Shown: in pieces, positions 48,889 through 60,782 of the stretch
Layout: each line of letters opens with the position of its first letter
Numbering within the stretch: position 1 is the stretch's first letter
From: Neurospora crassa OR74A
Taxonomy: Eukaryota; Ascomycota; Sordariomycetes; Sordariales; Sordariaceae
DNA: 64,000 nucleotides
Assembly (NCBI RefSeq): GCF_000182925.2
Contig: NC_026503.1
Coordinates: 4,898,001-4,962,000 of the forward strand
Direction: 5' to 3'
Translations under genes and position numbers: made by a program
Notes under the pieces: model-generated
What the model was told of the DNA's origin: nothing
Database searches by the model: none
What the model saw: only the letters and a program-made list of their open reading frames with translations

Positions 48889-49884
48889 CTACTCGAGCCT
48901 GTACCATTCCCCAATGTCGTCGTCAGCAAACTTTTGTTCGTTCACGAATGATGTCCGTCTTGCCAGCGACTGGTGTCACTCGGTAGTAGCGGCGGCCGTC
49001 ACCACACACCACCAGATAACCGCAACACACGTCCACCTCCAATATACTCTCCGTACCCTCCTTCTTCTTCTCTTCCTTCTTCTGATTCTTCGAGGAAAAG
49101 AAATGTCGACTAACCGTTCAATCAAATGCAACCCACTAGCCGTGTCCACGATGCCGCTGATCTCGCCAGGCTTCAACGCAAAAGCGGCATCCTCAAACTC
49201 CTTTTGCATGTCGCCGCGTCCAAAGTAGCCGAGGTCACCCCGCTTCCGAGCAGAGGAGCAGTCGGACTCGGTCAGGGCCAGCTCGCCGAGGGAAATGGAG
49301 CCGGACTTGATGCGCTGTTCGAATCCTTGCAGGGTAGTGAGGGCTTCTTGCTTGGTGCGGGTAATCTCGGACTGTCATTGGTGGTTAGCGACGGTCAGAA
49401 AGAGAGAAAGAAAAACAAAACGAGCGCAGCGAGCAGCCCTCCGAAGGAGCCTCCCCGGAGGGGCCGCCGGAGGCAACAACAAACACCAGGCACTCCGGAC
49501 GCAACTTGAAATGGACAACGGGAAGGGGACTCACCTCGCGCCAAGAACTGGGCCTCCTGCTCTGGTTGTGCTTGACCAGCAAATGCGCACACCTGATCTT
49601 TCCCTGTGGTTGTTGCTGCTGTTGTTGTTGCTGCTGTTGACTCGTGGGCGAGTGGTACTTGGCCATGTAGATCTTGAGCTTGTCGACGTCGGTGCCCGAG
49701 GGTGGCTCCCAGCGAGAGGTCTTGGTGGCGCTGTTGAAGTAGTAGGGCAGGTTCTTGGATTGCGAGTGGCGGACTTCCCAGTCTTCGGGGAGACCGGTCT
49801 CGATGGTCTGGGAAGGGGGGAAGGGGGGGGGTCAGCTCTGTTGTTCTGGATGTTGCGAGTGGTGGGTTGACTTGCGTTGGACAT
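48889..49884 (-). CDS. ssp-1: Pin1/Ess1-type prolyl isomerase SSP-1
   Basis: Four exons, 49884-49876, 49807-49535, 49371-49115 and 48898-48889, join to 182 aa. Exon 1 is only ATG-Ser-Asn; its intron starts GCAAGT, a GC-AG intron. The last exon is 10 bp (completing Arg, then Leu-Glu-stop), so the protein ends LHLIERLE. The WW domain is at residues 9-39 (W13, Y25, Y26, W36), a linker has ten Gln (60-69), and the parvulin domain follows (H78, basic K82/R87/R88, C132, H176). The family isomerises phospho-Ser/Thr-Pro bonds, notably on the RNA polymerase II CTD and mitotic proteins. Without the last splice, the frame would run into a basic, Trp-rich tail unlike the family. Confidence 0.93.
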
Positions 49885-52341
49885 TATGACGGTTTTGGTG
49901 GTGGTTGTAGTGGTGATTGGTTCGTAGGTCGGTTCTGTGAGAGCACGATGCGGTTCGCGGTCAGTAAGTAGCTTAGTCCTCGAGTACTGTAGGCGGATAG
50001 CCTTGTGGCGGTCGCGATGTCAACGGGGAGAAGGAGGTTCAGGCGCAATTGCGACTCGCGTGATCAACCAGCGAGGGGCATGGTGACGTACCTTGAGTTG
50101 CGCCGGTAGAGCTTCGACAATGAGAATTAGAAAGCGACTACAAAAAGGAGAGATGGAAAACAGAAGGAGAAATTGACAAAGGGAGAATTGAACTTTTTAG
50201 ATCACCTGGCAACGGCGGGGGGGGAAGGAGGAACAGGCAGAGAAACATCCAGCACCACTCCGGCCAAGACTCTCCCGGTTCTAGGCAATGGAGCTCTCCG
50301 TCGTCAGGGACGTCAGCTTGTCGGCGGCTCCACACCTCACAAGGCACAAAAAGCGGGGACTTTCTCTGGGGGAGCGGGGTCGGGCAAGGGGACAGGTACA
50401 TAGGTACCATAGTACCGCCCGTTGTGTTTTCCGCGATTGGGGATTCGTTCGCGGGGACGGAGCTGTCAGGGGCACCATCTTGTTAGTGGGATGGTGTGGC
50501 AAGCCCAGCAGGTTCTTGTCCTTGTCGACATGTCCTCGTGTGGGTGCCACTGCCATCCTCCGAGTTGTTGCTTGGTCAGCTTGAGGCTGCTTGCTTACCT
50601 CTAGTATTCTTTATCACCTTGATGGCCTCATTTAGTTCTCTATTTGAGATGAATTAGGTTGAGTTATGGAAGCCACTTGAACTGATACCAGTTGTACTAA
50701 CAATTCATGCTGGTTTTTTATACTTTGTTTTCATCAAAAAGGTCACACCTCACCAAACATGAAAGACTTGAAGTACCGGCCCGTTGGTTCTCGACAACAG
50801 GAACCAAAGCTGCGAACCTGCAGCCCGGTCGTGTGCTGTGTAGCATCGGATGAGCACCATGATCCTCGTCGCCCTCTCATGAGCCATCCACACTTTCTCG
50901 ATCCGTCGTCAGTTGCTGCTGCATCGGGACACCCCACGCAACAGTTCCTTGGGGCCTCGTGATTCTCCGTGCATAGAGTGGGTGCCACACACGGACTTGC
51001 TGTGCCCTTGAATATTGGGGTCACGGGTGGGCGGGAGGAGAGAGAGGATTTGGCACATCGAGATGAATTTTTCAACAAAAGACTATCCATATTACATACG
51101 ATGATAAATATTTACAAAGGCGTCCATCCCCTCTGAAGCCTCATGACATTTAACAGACAGGTGCTCGTGGTCAACTCCATGACGTCGTTGTGGATTCCAG
51201 TAGTGTGTACTCTCTTGTCATTTTGTGTGAGACCTGAAGCCCCTGATGCGCTGTAATGGTGTATCGGTCCCTGTTGACTGCGTCTTGTCCTCGCCCGTTT
51301 ACTCGAGACAGGACACCAAGAACAAGACACTTTGGGGAGGGAAGCATGCATGGCGCTCCAGTGAATTGAACTTGACAAGTTTGGATCGAGGCGGTTTGAT
51401 ACACTCGGGTCTCCGTCGGCAATAAAAACACAACGAATCATGGCTCATGCGAAACCGGGCATCCAAATCGAGGCTTTGCCAAATAATGGTCTGCAACAAG
51501 CAACACTTTTCGGTCTGACTGGCCTGTTACTTGCAGCCTGGAGTCCCGCCTGTCCAGTGTTCTGCCCCTGACCGTGACTTCACCCAAAGCGGCAAGGCGG
51601 TGAAGGGGTTTGGCAGTGGCAGCCATCCTTGTCACCCTCCTTGGGCCCCGATTTTCCAAGGTCCCAGGGCTGTTTTGCTCCGGCCGGCAGGGCAATTACA
51701 GTTGGCACCTGGACACTTGGATGGATCCCTCCCCGACCGAACGTGACTGCTCACTGCAGCACAGCACTCATTGCAGTCGGTGGGAGGGAGTTGTCGTGCC
51801 TCACCCACGCCTTTCTTGGTCATTTCCTCGGCTGGCCTTCCACTTCACCTGCAGTGCCTTTTTTATTTTCCATTTTCCATTTTCCATTTTCCACCTCCGG
51901 CTCTTTCCACCATCTTTTAAAATCATCTTGGGACTCTCATTTTCCCACGGACGAACTTCTTCCTCTTTAGCAACACCTAACTCTGAACTGCTGACAAGTA
52001 TCAGATCCAATTGCTGTTACTAGCTTACTACTACTTAGTATTCAACTTCCACTTGACTACACTACACTAGCAGTTTTTTGCATCCTTCCGCCACCCGACA
52101 AGGAAAGCCAACCAAGCCCATCCTTGGGATCGTCAAGCATTCAATTAGCGATCCGTCCATCCATCCATCCATCCATCCATTTCTACCATTCACCCAACAA
52201 CACCAACCACCATCAACACACACCCACACAAAGGAACGGGCACAACAACCTTTCTGCTTCCTTTCGCCTTCTCTTTCAACTATTATTACACCCACACACA
52301 CAAATACACACACAAAACACACACAACACATATCAACCAAA
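49885..52341. other. Shared upstream region of ssp-1 and rpb9
   Basis: 2.46 kb between divergent genes, no gene seen. Simple repeats are (TTTTCCA)n-like at about 51868-51895 and (CCAT)n at about 52155-52182; the last 150 nt before rpb9 are a C/A-rich leader with CACA runs. Confidence 0.5.
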
Positions 52342-53583
52342 ATGTCGTCGCCCGCCCCTTCTAGCACCGGTGGCGCCAAGGAGAAGAAGCCCCTTGAGCA
52401 GATCACGTTCCGCTTCTGCTCCGAATGCAGCAACATGCTGTACCCCCGCGAGGCCGAGGACGAGAACAAGCTGCTCTTCACCTGCCGCACCTGCAACTTT
52501 TCCGAGCCCGCCACGTCGACGTGCATCTACCGCAACATCCTCAACAACGCTGCCGGCGAGACGGCTGGTGTCACGCAGGATGTCGCCTCTGATCCCACGG
52601 TGGGTGTTGTCTCTTCTGTTTCTTCTGCTGCTGTTGGTGATGGTGTCGCCTCGCCTGCGTCGACCTTGCCCCGACCCGCCGACGGTTCGACCTACATCTA
52701 CTGCCAGTGCTGTGGCGTCATCGAGCTGTGTTCGAACCACTTTGCCGCCCCTCCCTCCGACTCCGAAGCCGGCAGCGATTGCGAGTCCCTGTACGACCAG
52801 ATGGCCGCCACCACGATCGACATGAGCGATAACAGTCATGTCTGGGCTTCCAACAGCAGCGAGAGGGAGGCCATGGGCAGGGTCCGTGCCGAAGAGTACT
52901 TTTACAACTTGGTCGCCTTTGAGGACTACGAAGAAGAGGAGGACTCCATCGAGTCTGAAAACATGGAGCTCGACGACACCGACACGGAGTTGGCGGCATC
53001 AAGCCAACTGCCTGTTCAAGTCCCGGCAGCTTAGGACATGACCGGCAGACGACGCATCTCCCGCTCTCACGAGGTTACGACTTTTTGATTTTACGGTCAC
53101 AGCGATTACGGTTACGGCATACCCATTACATCAGGATTATAATACATCTATAATCATGGCGGCGCGGTTGTTCGCCCACCTTCGGGATTACAGCACCCGA
53201 CACACGACACGACTGGCACACAGCACGGCATAGCATAGCACAGCGCATACCCAAAAGTCTCCGTCCGTCTGGTGGCGGGGTCTGGTCCGCGAGGCGATGA
53301 CCTGGATTTGGCTTGTTCTTGTCATTTGCTCTGGCTTGCATCGAGACTAATCTCTTCTTTTTCTTCTTTCGTTTGCTATCTAGCTCCCAAGAGCCATCAA
53401 GGAATGCCCTGCCTGCCACCACCCGGAAGCTGTCTTCTTCCAGTCACAGCAGCGTACTTCGGAAACCGGAATGGTAAGACTCACTCACCTGCCTGGGAGG
53501 GGCTCACCAGAGTCATGGGTTAACAACGTTACTTTCAGAAACTTTTCTACGTCTGCTGCGATTGTGGTAATATTTACCAGTAG
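52342..53583 (+). CDS. rpb9: RNA polymerase II subunit RPB9
   Basis: Exons 52342-52599, 53384-53473 and 53539-53583 join to 130 aa. The N-terminal zinc ribbon has C26/C29 and C48/C51 ([19 protein letters not shown]), followed by the conserved linker [15 protein letters not shown]. The spliced second part gives [20 protein letters not shown] and [19 protein letters not shown], the C-terminal TFIIS-like zinc ribbon with C94/C97 and C122/C125. RPB9 sits in the jaw of RNA polymerase II and affects fidelity, elongation and, with TFIIS, transcript cleavage. The first intron (52600-53383, 784 nt) is far larger than its neighbours and begins GTGGGT. It contains an open frame in phase with exon 1, described separately. 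Confidence 0.95.
52600..53034 (+). CDS. In-phase open frame in rpb9 intron 1 (possible alternative C-terminus)
   Basis: If intron 1 is retained, translation runs on for 144 codons to a TAG at 53032-53034, giving a 230-aa protein that shares residues 1-86 with RPB9. The tail has coding-like codon use with C or G at most third positions, unlike ordinary introns here. It begins with a Val/Ser/Ala stretch, then [20 protein letters not shown], which echoes the canonical LPR..CxxC linker, then C130 and H133. It ends in an acidic region ([20 protein letters not shown]). The second RPB9 zinc ribbon is replaced. It could be an intron-retention isoform, an alternative terminal exon, or a coding remnant. 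Transcription and use are inference. Confidence 0.5.
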   Translation: MGVVSSVSSAAVGDGVASPASTLPRPADGSTYIYCQCCGVIELCSNHFAAPPSDSEAGSDCESLYDQMAATTIDMSDNSHVWASNSSEREAMGRVRAEEYFYNLVAFEDYEEEEDSIESENMELDDTDTELAASSQLPVQVPAA

Positions 53584-54452
53584 TGGGGGATTCACTCTTC
53601 ACTCGGAAGGAATAGGGCCAGATCGATCCTTGTTATAGGCGGACAGGCGGGCGGTCGGAAAAAATCACAGGTTGATTAATAAAGATCAGGGGGTCATGAT
53701 GAGTTGCATTACAGTGGCGTTTGTACACGGTTAACTCAAAAGGACCGCGGTTTAGGGCGTTTGGTTTTCTTTTTCATGCTTTGGCAGGACACTGGTTTAG
53801 AAATGGTCTTTCCATGAATCTCGTGGATAACGTTATAAACTGTTTCGTGTGATATGCAATGGTGATGTTGTTTTGCTTGACATGACATGTAATGTACAGT
53901 AGTATACACAGATTAGGACGGCACGCTTGATGTCCCGAACTGAAGTGACTGGTAAACCTAATCGACTGATGTGACGGCTGCTGCTGGCTGATCGTTACCC
54001 AAAATGGCGCTTGAAGAAAGGCCGTTCGATGAGACCATATTTTGGTGTGATGTCCGGTGTGTGAAGCCGTCGTACCTTGAGAACAACGTCGCAGTCTCAA
54101 ACCCGTATACGCCAGGCCATCCCAAGTCCATCCTGGAAATCCGTAGACACACAAACCACAGTTCCGTCAGATATCAACAAAGTGATGTTCCGTAGCGCTC
54201 ATCGTCAGTCATTACCTCAACACAGCCAACCCAAGCTGAGCCGACACCCAAACCCCCCACGAGAGTCACCAAGTCACCGCAATGACACATCCCACCGAGC
54301 ATACTCCTCTTCACTTCAAGGAGCGTCACGCCACATCCCACCCCAACAAACTCAACTCTTTTTCTTTACGGGTATTCATATTTCATTCCATCTTGATTCT
54401 CCCGCTACATCCATCGTACATATATCCTCCCTGATCGATCAATCAAGCCTAG
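53584..54452. other. 3' flanks of convergent genes
   Basis: 870 bp between rpb9 and the uL14m gene. No gene seen. Confidence 0.5.
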
Positions 54453-55245
54453 CTAAGCCTGCATAGGCGCCATACTCAATATCTTGCTCCACTTTTTCTT
54501 TCGCAGTTCCTGGCCCACCACACCATTGATGCGCGATCCGATCGGGTCGCCGGCCTTGTTGATCAAGACACAGGCGTTGTCGTCGAACCGGACGACCGAA
54601 CCGTCGCGGCGCTGGACTTTTTGCTTGGTGCGCACTACCACGGCGTGGCGGATGTCGCCGCGCTTCACCTTGGTGGCGGCCGAAGAGGCGGCCATGCCGG
54701 CCGAGTCGGCGCCGCGCTGTTTTTGGACGACTACTACTATGCGGTCGCCTTTCTTCTGTTAGTTGAGGTATGAGGAGGGGAAAGAAGGGGGGAAAGAAGG
54801 GGGAGGGGGACAAGAGGGGGGAAAGAAGGGGGAGGGAGGAACAAGAGGGGCAAGAGGCAAGTATGATATGTGTATAAGACCAGATGTTCCTTGGTCGGAC
54901 GAGAAGAATCGGACGGGATGGGACGGGTATGAACGGCGACGACGGTGTTGGTGTTGGGGTACGAAAGAGGGATCGGGTAGTTCGTGTAGATATGATATGC
55001 TCGAGTCGACGATGGGTTCGTGGGTGTATAACGGAAATCGAAAGGGAATTCGAAAGCATACCAATCGAAGCATGCCTCTTTTGGCCGACAACCATGGCGC
55101 ATTCCACCAGGGCAGCACCCGAGTTGTCGATGCAGTTGAGCATCGTCTGTTTGCAGTTCGCATGGTTCGTTAGCAACCAAACTCTTTTTGCTTTCGTTCG
55201 ACAGCAAGGGAAGAAGAAAAAAAAACAAACCTTTAGTTGAATCAT
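54453..55245 (-). CDS. mrpl38: Mitochondrial ribosomal protein uL14m (Mrpl38 type)
   Basis: Exons 55245-55231, 55146-55062 and 54748-54453 join to 131 aa. Exon 1 encodes only MIQLK. The protein reads [20 protein letters not shown], then [53 protein letters not shown] and [20 protein letters not shown], which matches bacterial-type L14 and yeast Mrpl38 along its whole length. It belongs to the large subunit of the mitochondrial ribosome, near the inter-subunit face. No separate presequence is visible, as in the yeast protein. Intron 2 is long (313 nt) and, on the coding strand, strongly pyrimidine-rich; its acceptor AAAG lies 12 nt after CTAAC. Confidence 0.93.
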
Positions 55246-57264
55246 CTTGGGCAACCGGTTACTCTGTCCCTGTTACCGAGCGAGTAGTGGCTGAAGTTAG
55301 TTGGCTGTCGAGAGGACCGAAACCCGGCAACTGAATGGGGATTCCACGGTTGACGCCGCGTATCGATCGATTGATTGATTGATTGATGACCGGCCGGCCG
55401 GCTGCTGTCCGTCGTGCCCGCCGGACGCGGGGACCCCATCGAAAATTGTTTGCGGGACGGGGATGCCAGGTTAGAGGTACGTACCCTGCATTAGGTAAGC
55501 AGGCTCCTAAGTAACGCGAGAAAAGAGAGAAGAAGGGGACGCGCCAAAACTTGGACGAAGAGTGTGGAGCCAGTCGGGAGGGGTGTCTCATGCATGCTCT
55601 TTACATAGCTGCTTTTTTGACTACACTAACGCTTTCGGGAAGTAGCTGTAGTTGAAGCTCTGAAAGTGTGAGAGTCTGAGGCATCAGCAACAGAACATGT
55701 GAGGACTCAATGACCGTAGTTGATGTTAAGAAGAGTTTAACAATGAGCACATTTTATGAGAAGTCATTATTGGACAATGAACTGTTGAATCGTCTGTATT
55801 TGTCAAGGAAGATAATGAGTGCGGCCATTCTGGACACAATCAGACAGCTAGCCCGGGCATGTACCATCTCAAGTCAGCTTGCAAACAGCTTGTCATAGTA
55901 TCTCTACCCGACGACTCCAGAGGCAAGTTAGACAGCGATATACATACAGTACCCATCTCTGAAAGCGTACCCCAGATGATCGTTGAGACTCAAGTCGTCC
56001 ATTGCTAGCAACATCCCCATCTGGTTAGAAACATTCCATCAGCCCTGACCCAAACCACCAATGACAACCTCGGCGCAACCAAGCTCCAGCCAGGATGGTG
56101 TCTCCCACTCTCCCCCAAGTCCCCGCTCCCCCGTCGGCTGATTCTCCAATTGTGTCTTTCGGAATTTGGCTAGACCACCGCTACCACGGCAACAGGTGGG
56201 ATCGTGAAAAGAGGAGTAAAGAGGCGAAGATTTGCAATGCCGGGCCCCCTTTTGTTTTGTTTCTGCTCGTCCCCTTTTTCCCTGTTCTCCAATCGATTTG
56301 AGCAGTTTTACCTTGAGCTTCAGCTTATTCTCACCTCAGCTTCACTGCCACCAAACGGTTTGTTGCTGTTCTTCCTGTTACAGCTCCAGGTAAAATAGCA
56401 AGGCCCTCAAACAAGGCTATTGCCTCATATCCCTGCAGCCAAAAGCAAGAAGCCCGCACCACCTTGCAGTTTCCTCGCACTTTCACACTTGAGTTCAGGA
56501 ATTCATAGACAGACAACAAGTACAAGAATACATATGACGGCAACCCGCCTCGCCGGACCACTCCAACTCCATTTCCCCCCGAGTCCGACCAACCACCAAC
56601 AAGACTCGGACCGCAAAAGGACCCTCACCCAAGCTTGACCTCCATCCCCAGTCATTCCCACTCAGCTCTTCAGCTTTCTCAAGGGTTCGGCCGCCCGCCC
56701 GCCCTTCTTTGCAACCTCATTCGCGACCACGTCCTTGTCCTCCCGTCAACCACCACCCACAACAACAACAAGTCTGTCCCTTTCGATCAAAGCTGCAGCT
56801 TCAGCTTGAATTTCAATACTTTGTGACCTTGGCTGTCACCACTACCACCACCACCATCACTTGACTGCGCCTGTCATTGTCAGCCACTGTCGAGTCGCAT
56901 TGGCTGCACTTGGCTTCGTTGCAGACACACATCGTGAGACCTGAGGCCGAGAGAGTGCACTATTCATTCACTTTGCGGTCAGCTTCAGCTCTCAATTGCT
57001 GACGGAAACAAGAGTGTGCCTTTGTTCGCTCCTTCGCCGATTCGACACTTACAGTATTGATCTGACCACTTCCTTTGGCGCATATCGCATCCGCTCTTTC
57101 TGTTTGCAGACGTCGACCGGGAATTGCCTTTTCCCCTCCTCACTCAACCAACACCACATCATTATTTTAACAAACCAACAAACCGAGAACTTTCAACACG
57201 CTTTGATTCATCCGCGGACACAAACACTGTCCTTGTCGCAGCAGTCGGTGGCCGACCTTGCACC
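55246..57264. other. Shared upstream region of uL14m and SET9 genes
   Basis: 2.0 kb between divergent genes. No gene seen. A short (GATT)n run lies at about 55368-55386. The last 700 nt before the SET9 start are a C/A-rich leader with several upstream ATGs. Confidence 0.5.
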
Positions 57265-59699
57265 ATGACGAAACCCCAGGGTACGGGTGGGAAGAAGAAG
57301 AACCAGTTGACGCTCGCTCAGCTGGCTGCCTACGATGATATCTTGACGGACGCGCTCGTTGACCATGTGAGTATTTTGCGGTGTCCGTGTTTGTGATCGG
57401 ATTTTTGGTGGTTGCTGGCTGCTGTGCGCATGCGAACTGATCACTAACCTGGCTCCCTCCAATGCAGGCGTATTACTGGACCACCATTCCCAAGAACCGC
57501 ACATCCTACCACCCATCTAGAGGCATCAAGGAGGAGGAGATTACGAAAATCATCCAGAACCACCTGATCGTCGATCCCGACATTGCGACCGCCGAAGAGA
57601 AACTGCTTGCCACCGACGGACTCAAGAGGTTCTGCAACACGCTCAAGACCCCCCGAGAACAAAATGACTTCAAAGCGCACCTCCGCCGATACATGTCCAT
57701 CTACCTCCCCGACTGCCCCTTTGAGGTCAACGCGACCAACCGCTACACCATTGTCACGTACGAGGCCAGCATCACGGCCCGCCGCTTCATTCAGCGCAAC
57801 GAGACCATCAAGTATCTGGCTGGCATTCAGGTGGTGATCACGCCCGAGGAGGAATTGGAAATGTCGTTGCGCAAAAAGGACTTTAGTCTGATTGTGAGCA
57901 GCCGGAGCAAGTCCACCAGCTTGTTCATGGGCCCGGCGCGGTTTGCCAACCATGACTGCAATGCCAATGCCAGGCTCATTACCAGAGGGCAGGCAGGCAT
58001 CGAGATCATTGCGTGCAGGAACATTGAGGTGGGCGAGGAGATTACGGTGACGTACAGCGAGAGCTACTTTGGCGAGAACAACTGCGACTGCTTGTGTGCG
58101 ACGTGTGAGAGCAACCTGAGGAACGGCTGGAGGCCGGTGGACGGAGAAGCGGCGGTCCAGAAGAGTATCGAGGACGAGCAGCCGACCGAGTCATCAACGC
58201 CTTATTCATTCCGGAGGAAGAGGCGATATGGGAGTACCGCTCTTCAGGCTTCGCGCACTCCTTCAGTAACGCCCGACATGCGCCCGCGCGTTCTGCGCAA
58301 GTCACAGAGCCAGATGATGCTGGGTGAGAGGACATCGACCACGGATTCGGCTGCTCAGGGAGCAGGAGCAGATGGTCAGAGCCGCAAGCGAGCGTTGGAA
58401 ATGGGTACGCCCCCTTTTACGCCCACCAAGAAGCAAAAGACCACGCAGTATCCGGTTGTCCCGATTGCTCTTTCGACAGCGCCCTCTAGAGGAAGTTCGG
58501 ACAATGAGACGAGCAAAAGTCCTCTCTCGTTCAGCACGACCAATGATAACGTTACGGACGCCACATCCCAGGGCAGTGAAAGCCCGGGACCCATCATTCT
58601 CTCACCAGAACCCACTCCTATTAAACAGGCGATAGGTCTGTTGAAGCAGGAAGAGGGCGTCAACGAGGTGGCCGTTCAGCAGGTCCCGGAAGCGTTCACT
58701 CCGCCACCTAGTCAGCCAACAGAGGAAGAGCCGCCGATGGTTCGCCCTGCATTTGAGCGTTTGGCTGCGCGAGATAGGATGAGCATAGCCAACCTCATTT
58801 CAGGCCCCTCGAGTCCCGCTCCGCCTGTGGTTTTCTCGGTAGCAGAGGTGACAACGCATAGGCCAAAGCCTCAGACTCTGCAACTTCAAAAGACAGATCA
58901 GACAGCTACAATCAGCACTTTACAGACGGTTACAGCGGCCGTACAAAAGGAGGCCCCGGTTGTCAAGACCGAGAGCCCCATCAAGCCCACCGTTGGCCAA
59001 GTCGAGAAAATCACACAAGTTCAAACTACAACAAAATCATGCACCCCATCGAAACCCAAGGCGCAAGCCGCCGCCTTGCCACAACACCACATGCCCGTAT
59101 CAACAGCGCCCCGCGGTCGCGTTCCCCATGATTATACCCTCACGCCCCTCCTGCTCTCTGAGCCCGAAACGGCGTGGATCATGTGCACCCACTGCGCCTC
59201 GGCCTTTGTCCAAAAGAACGCCTATCTGACCAAGTCCACCTGCCCCCGGTGCGAGCGACACTCCAAGCTGTACGGCTACATGTGGCCCAAGACGGAGAAA
59301 TATGGGCCCAACGACAAGGAGGAGCGCATCCTGGATCATAGAATGATCAATCGGTTCCTGACTGCAGAGGAGGAGGCGAGAGCGAGAGGGAGGGTTTATT
59401 GGAGAGAGAGGATGGGGAGCAAAGGCAAGCAGGGTTCTTCGGCCCCTTCTACCAAGGGAACTCCTGCTGGGGAAAAGAATGAGCAGTCAGCAAAGCAGGA
59501 GCAGAGTCAAGGACAATACGTCCAGGAACGGTTCGCTGTTCGCAAAAAGGTCAAGGTCCAGGTTAGAAGTACGGTGCCGACGCCTGTGATTATGACGAAG
59601 AAGGACGAGGTGGCGGAGGCGGCTGCGTTGGGATTGAGGCGGAGTGGAAGGGCGAGGAGGGTCAGTGCCAAGCTTGCTGATTGTGAGTTGGACTTTTGA
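57265..59699 (+). CDS. hlm-1: SET9 histone H4 lysine-20 methyltransferase
   Basis: Exons 57265-57366 and 57468-59699 join to 777 aa. The N-terminal helical region (LTLAQLAAYDDILTDALVDH, then AYYWTTIPKNRTSYHPSRGI) and the SET domain at about residues 118-232 match the Suv4-20/Set9 family. Key motifs are ARFANHDCNANARLI (cofactor-binding NH motif) and EEITVTYSESYFGENNCDCL with the post-SET cysteines CDCLCATC. The middle is Ser/Pro/Thr-rich and disordered. A second cysteine pair set near residues 607-630 (MCTHCASAF, STCPRCERH) is probably a zinc site. The family methylates histone H4 Lys20. The C-terminus ends in a basic RRSGRARRVSAKL stretch. The symbol follows what I recall of the Neurospora name. 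Confidence 0.94.
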
Positions 59700-60782
59700 T
59701 GGCAATGATCATGGATGGGTATGGCGATATGAGAGATGGGTAATGGGTTTTTTGACTGCGATGGACAATGTGGGTGCAGTCGACGGGATGGATGGAAAGA
59801 TGAAAGCCAGCGCTTGGTGGTAATCGTAGGGCGATGAATTAGAAATATATGGGTAACAGCATATTTAGCGTAGGCGTCAATTGAGCTGTGTTCGAGCAGG
59901 CCATACTCTACACGGAACATGTTGACACCATTGTGAAATGTTGACCGTGGAATTGTTGTCGCCGATGTTTCCAGCGAGCACTCATCTCCAGAGCATCTCC
60001 AGAGCATCTCCAGAATACTTACCTTTCCGGACTCAATGCACAGACCACTTCCGTATCAGTACAGTACGTACATTTCTTGCCGTTCTCGTGGTCTGAAACT
60101 TTCGAAAACAGCTGGAGCATCGACGGTTGCGGATGGAAAGAACTGAGACTGTCTCATCCCAATCGGGGGAAGCTTTCTCAAGCTCAGCTCGAGCTCCCGC
60201 AAGCGTTGGATGTTCTCAGTATTTCTTCTCTGCTACCCTCAGCTTCACCAATTGTGTAGGAAATTGAAATGGTACGGTTGTACGTAACGCCAGTGTAACC
60301 AATTACAACTCAAGCTTGGATAGCATTGGACCTGCAGCTACAGTACCTACCTAAGTACTCCACAGACGACACAAACTGGGAGCGCGACGGAGACTGAACT
60401 GTCAAAGCTTCCCCTTCCCCGTCCAACCACCCATTTTTACCAGCTGCCTCTCGTGTCTCTGCCATCTGCCCGTCCGGTCCAACATCTCGTTTTCTCCCCA
60501 CAACGGAGCTGGAGTGCGTCGCTATCTATTGGCTTGTCTTCTCTCTTATTTCCAATTCATCGTAAGTTCTGATACGCAGCATAGTACGTATTGTTTACCA
60601 TTGTGATAGCTTGTGGGTGTTGCATCGCGCGCCTAGTCCCAAAATCCACACTCCCCCACACACACACACCCTCGACGCGCGCGCGCAAGGTCAACCGGCA
60701 GTCCCAAACTGACATCTTTCTCACCACCCTCTCTCTCTTAGATTTATATCCTTAACGGCACCTCCCGTATCGTTAGCCCACC
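59700..60782. other. Intergenic between SET9 and BTB genes
   Basis: No gene seen. CTCCAGAGCAT is repeated nearly three times at about 59986-60014, and alternating CA and CG runs lie at about 60657-60688, within the probable BTB leader. Confidence 0.5.

Noticed and set aside
54439-55254. 271-codon minus frame reading through both uL14m introns
   Set aside because: Only its first parts match L14; the middle is translated intron. The spliced model restores the whole family sequence.
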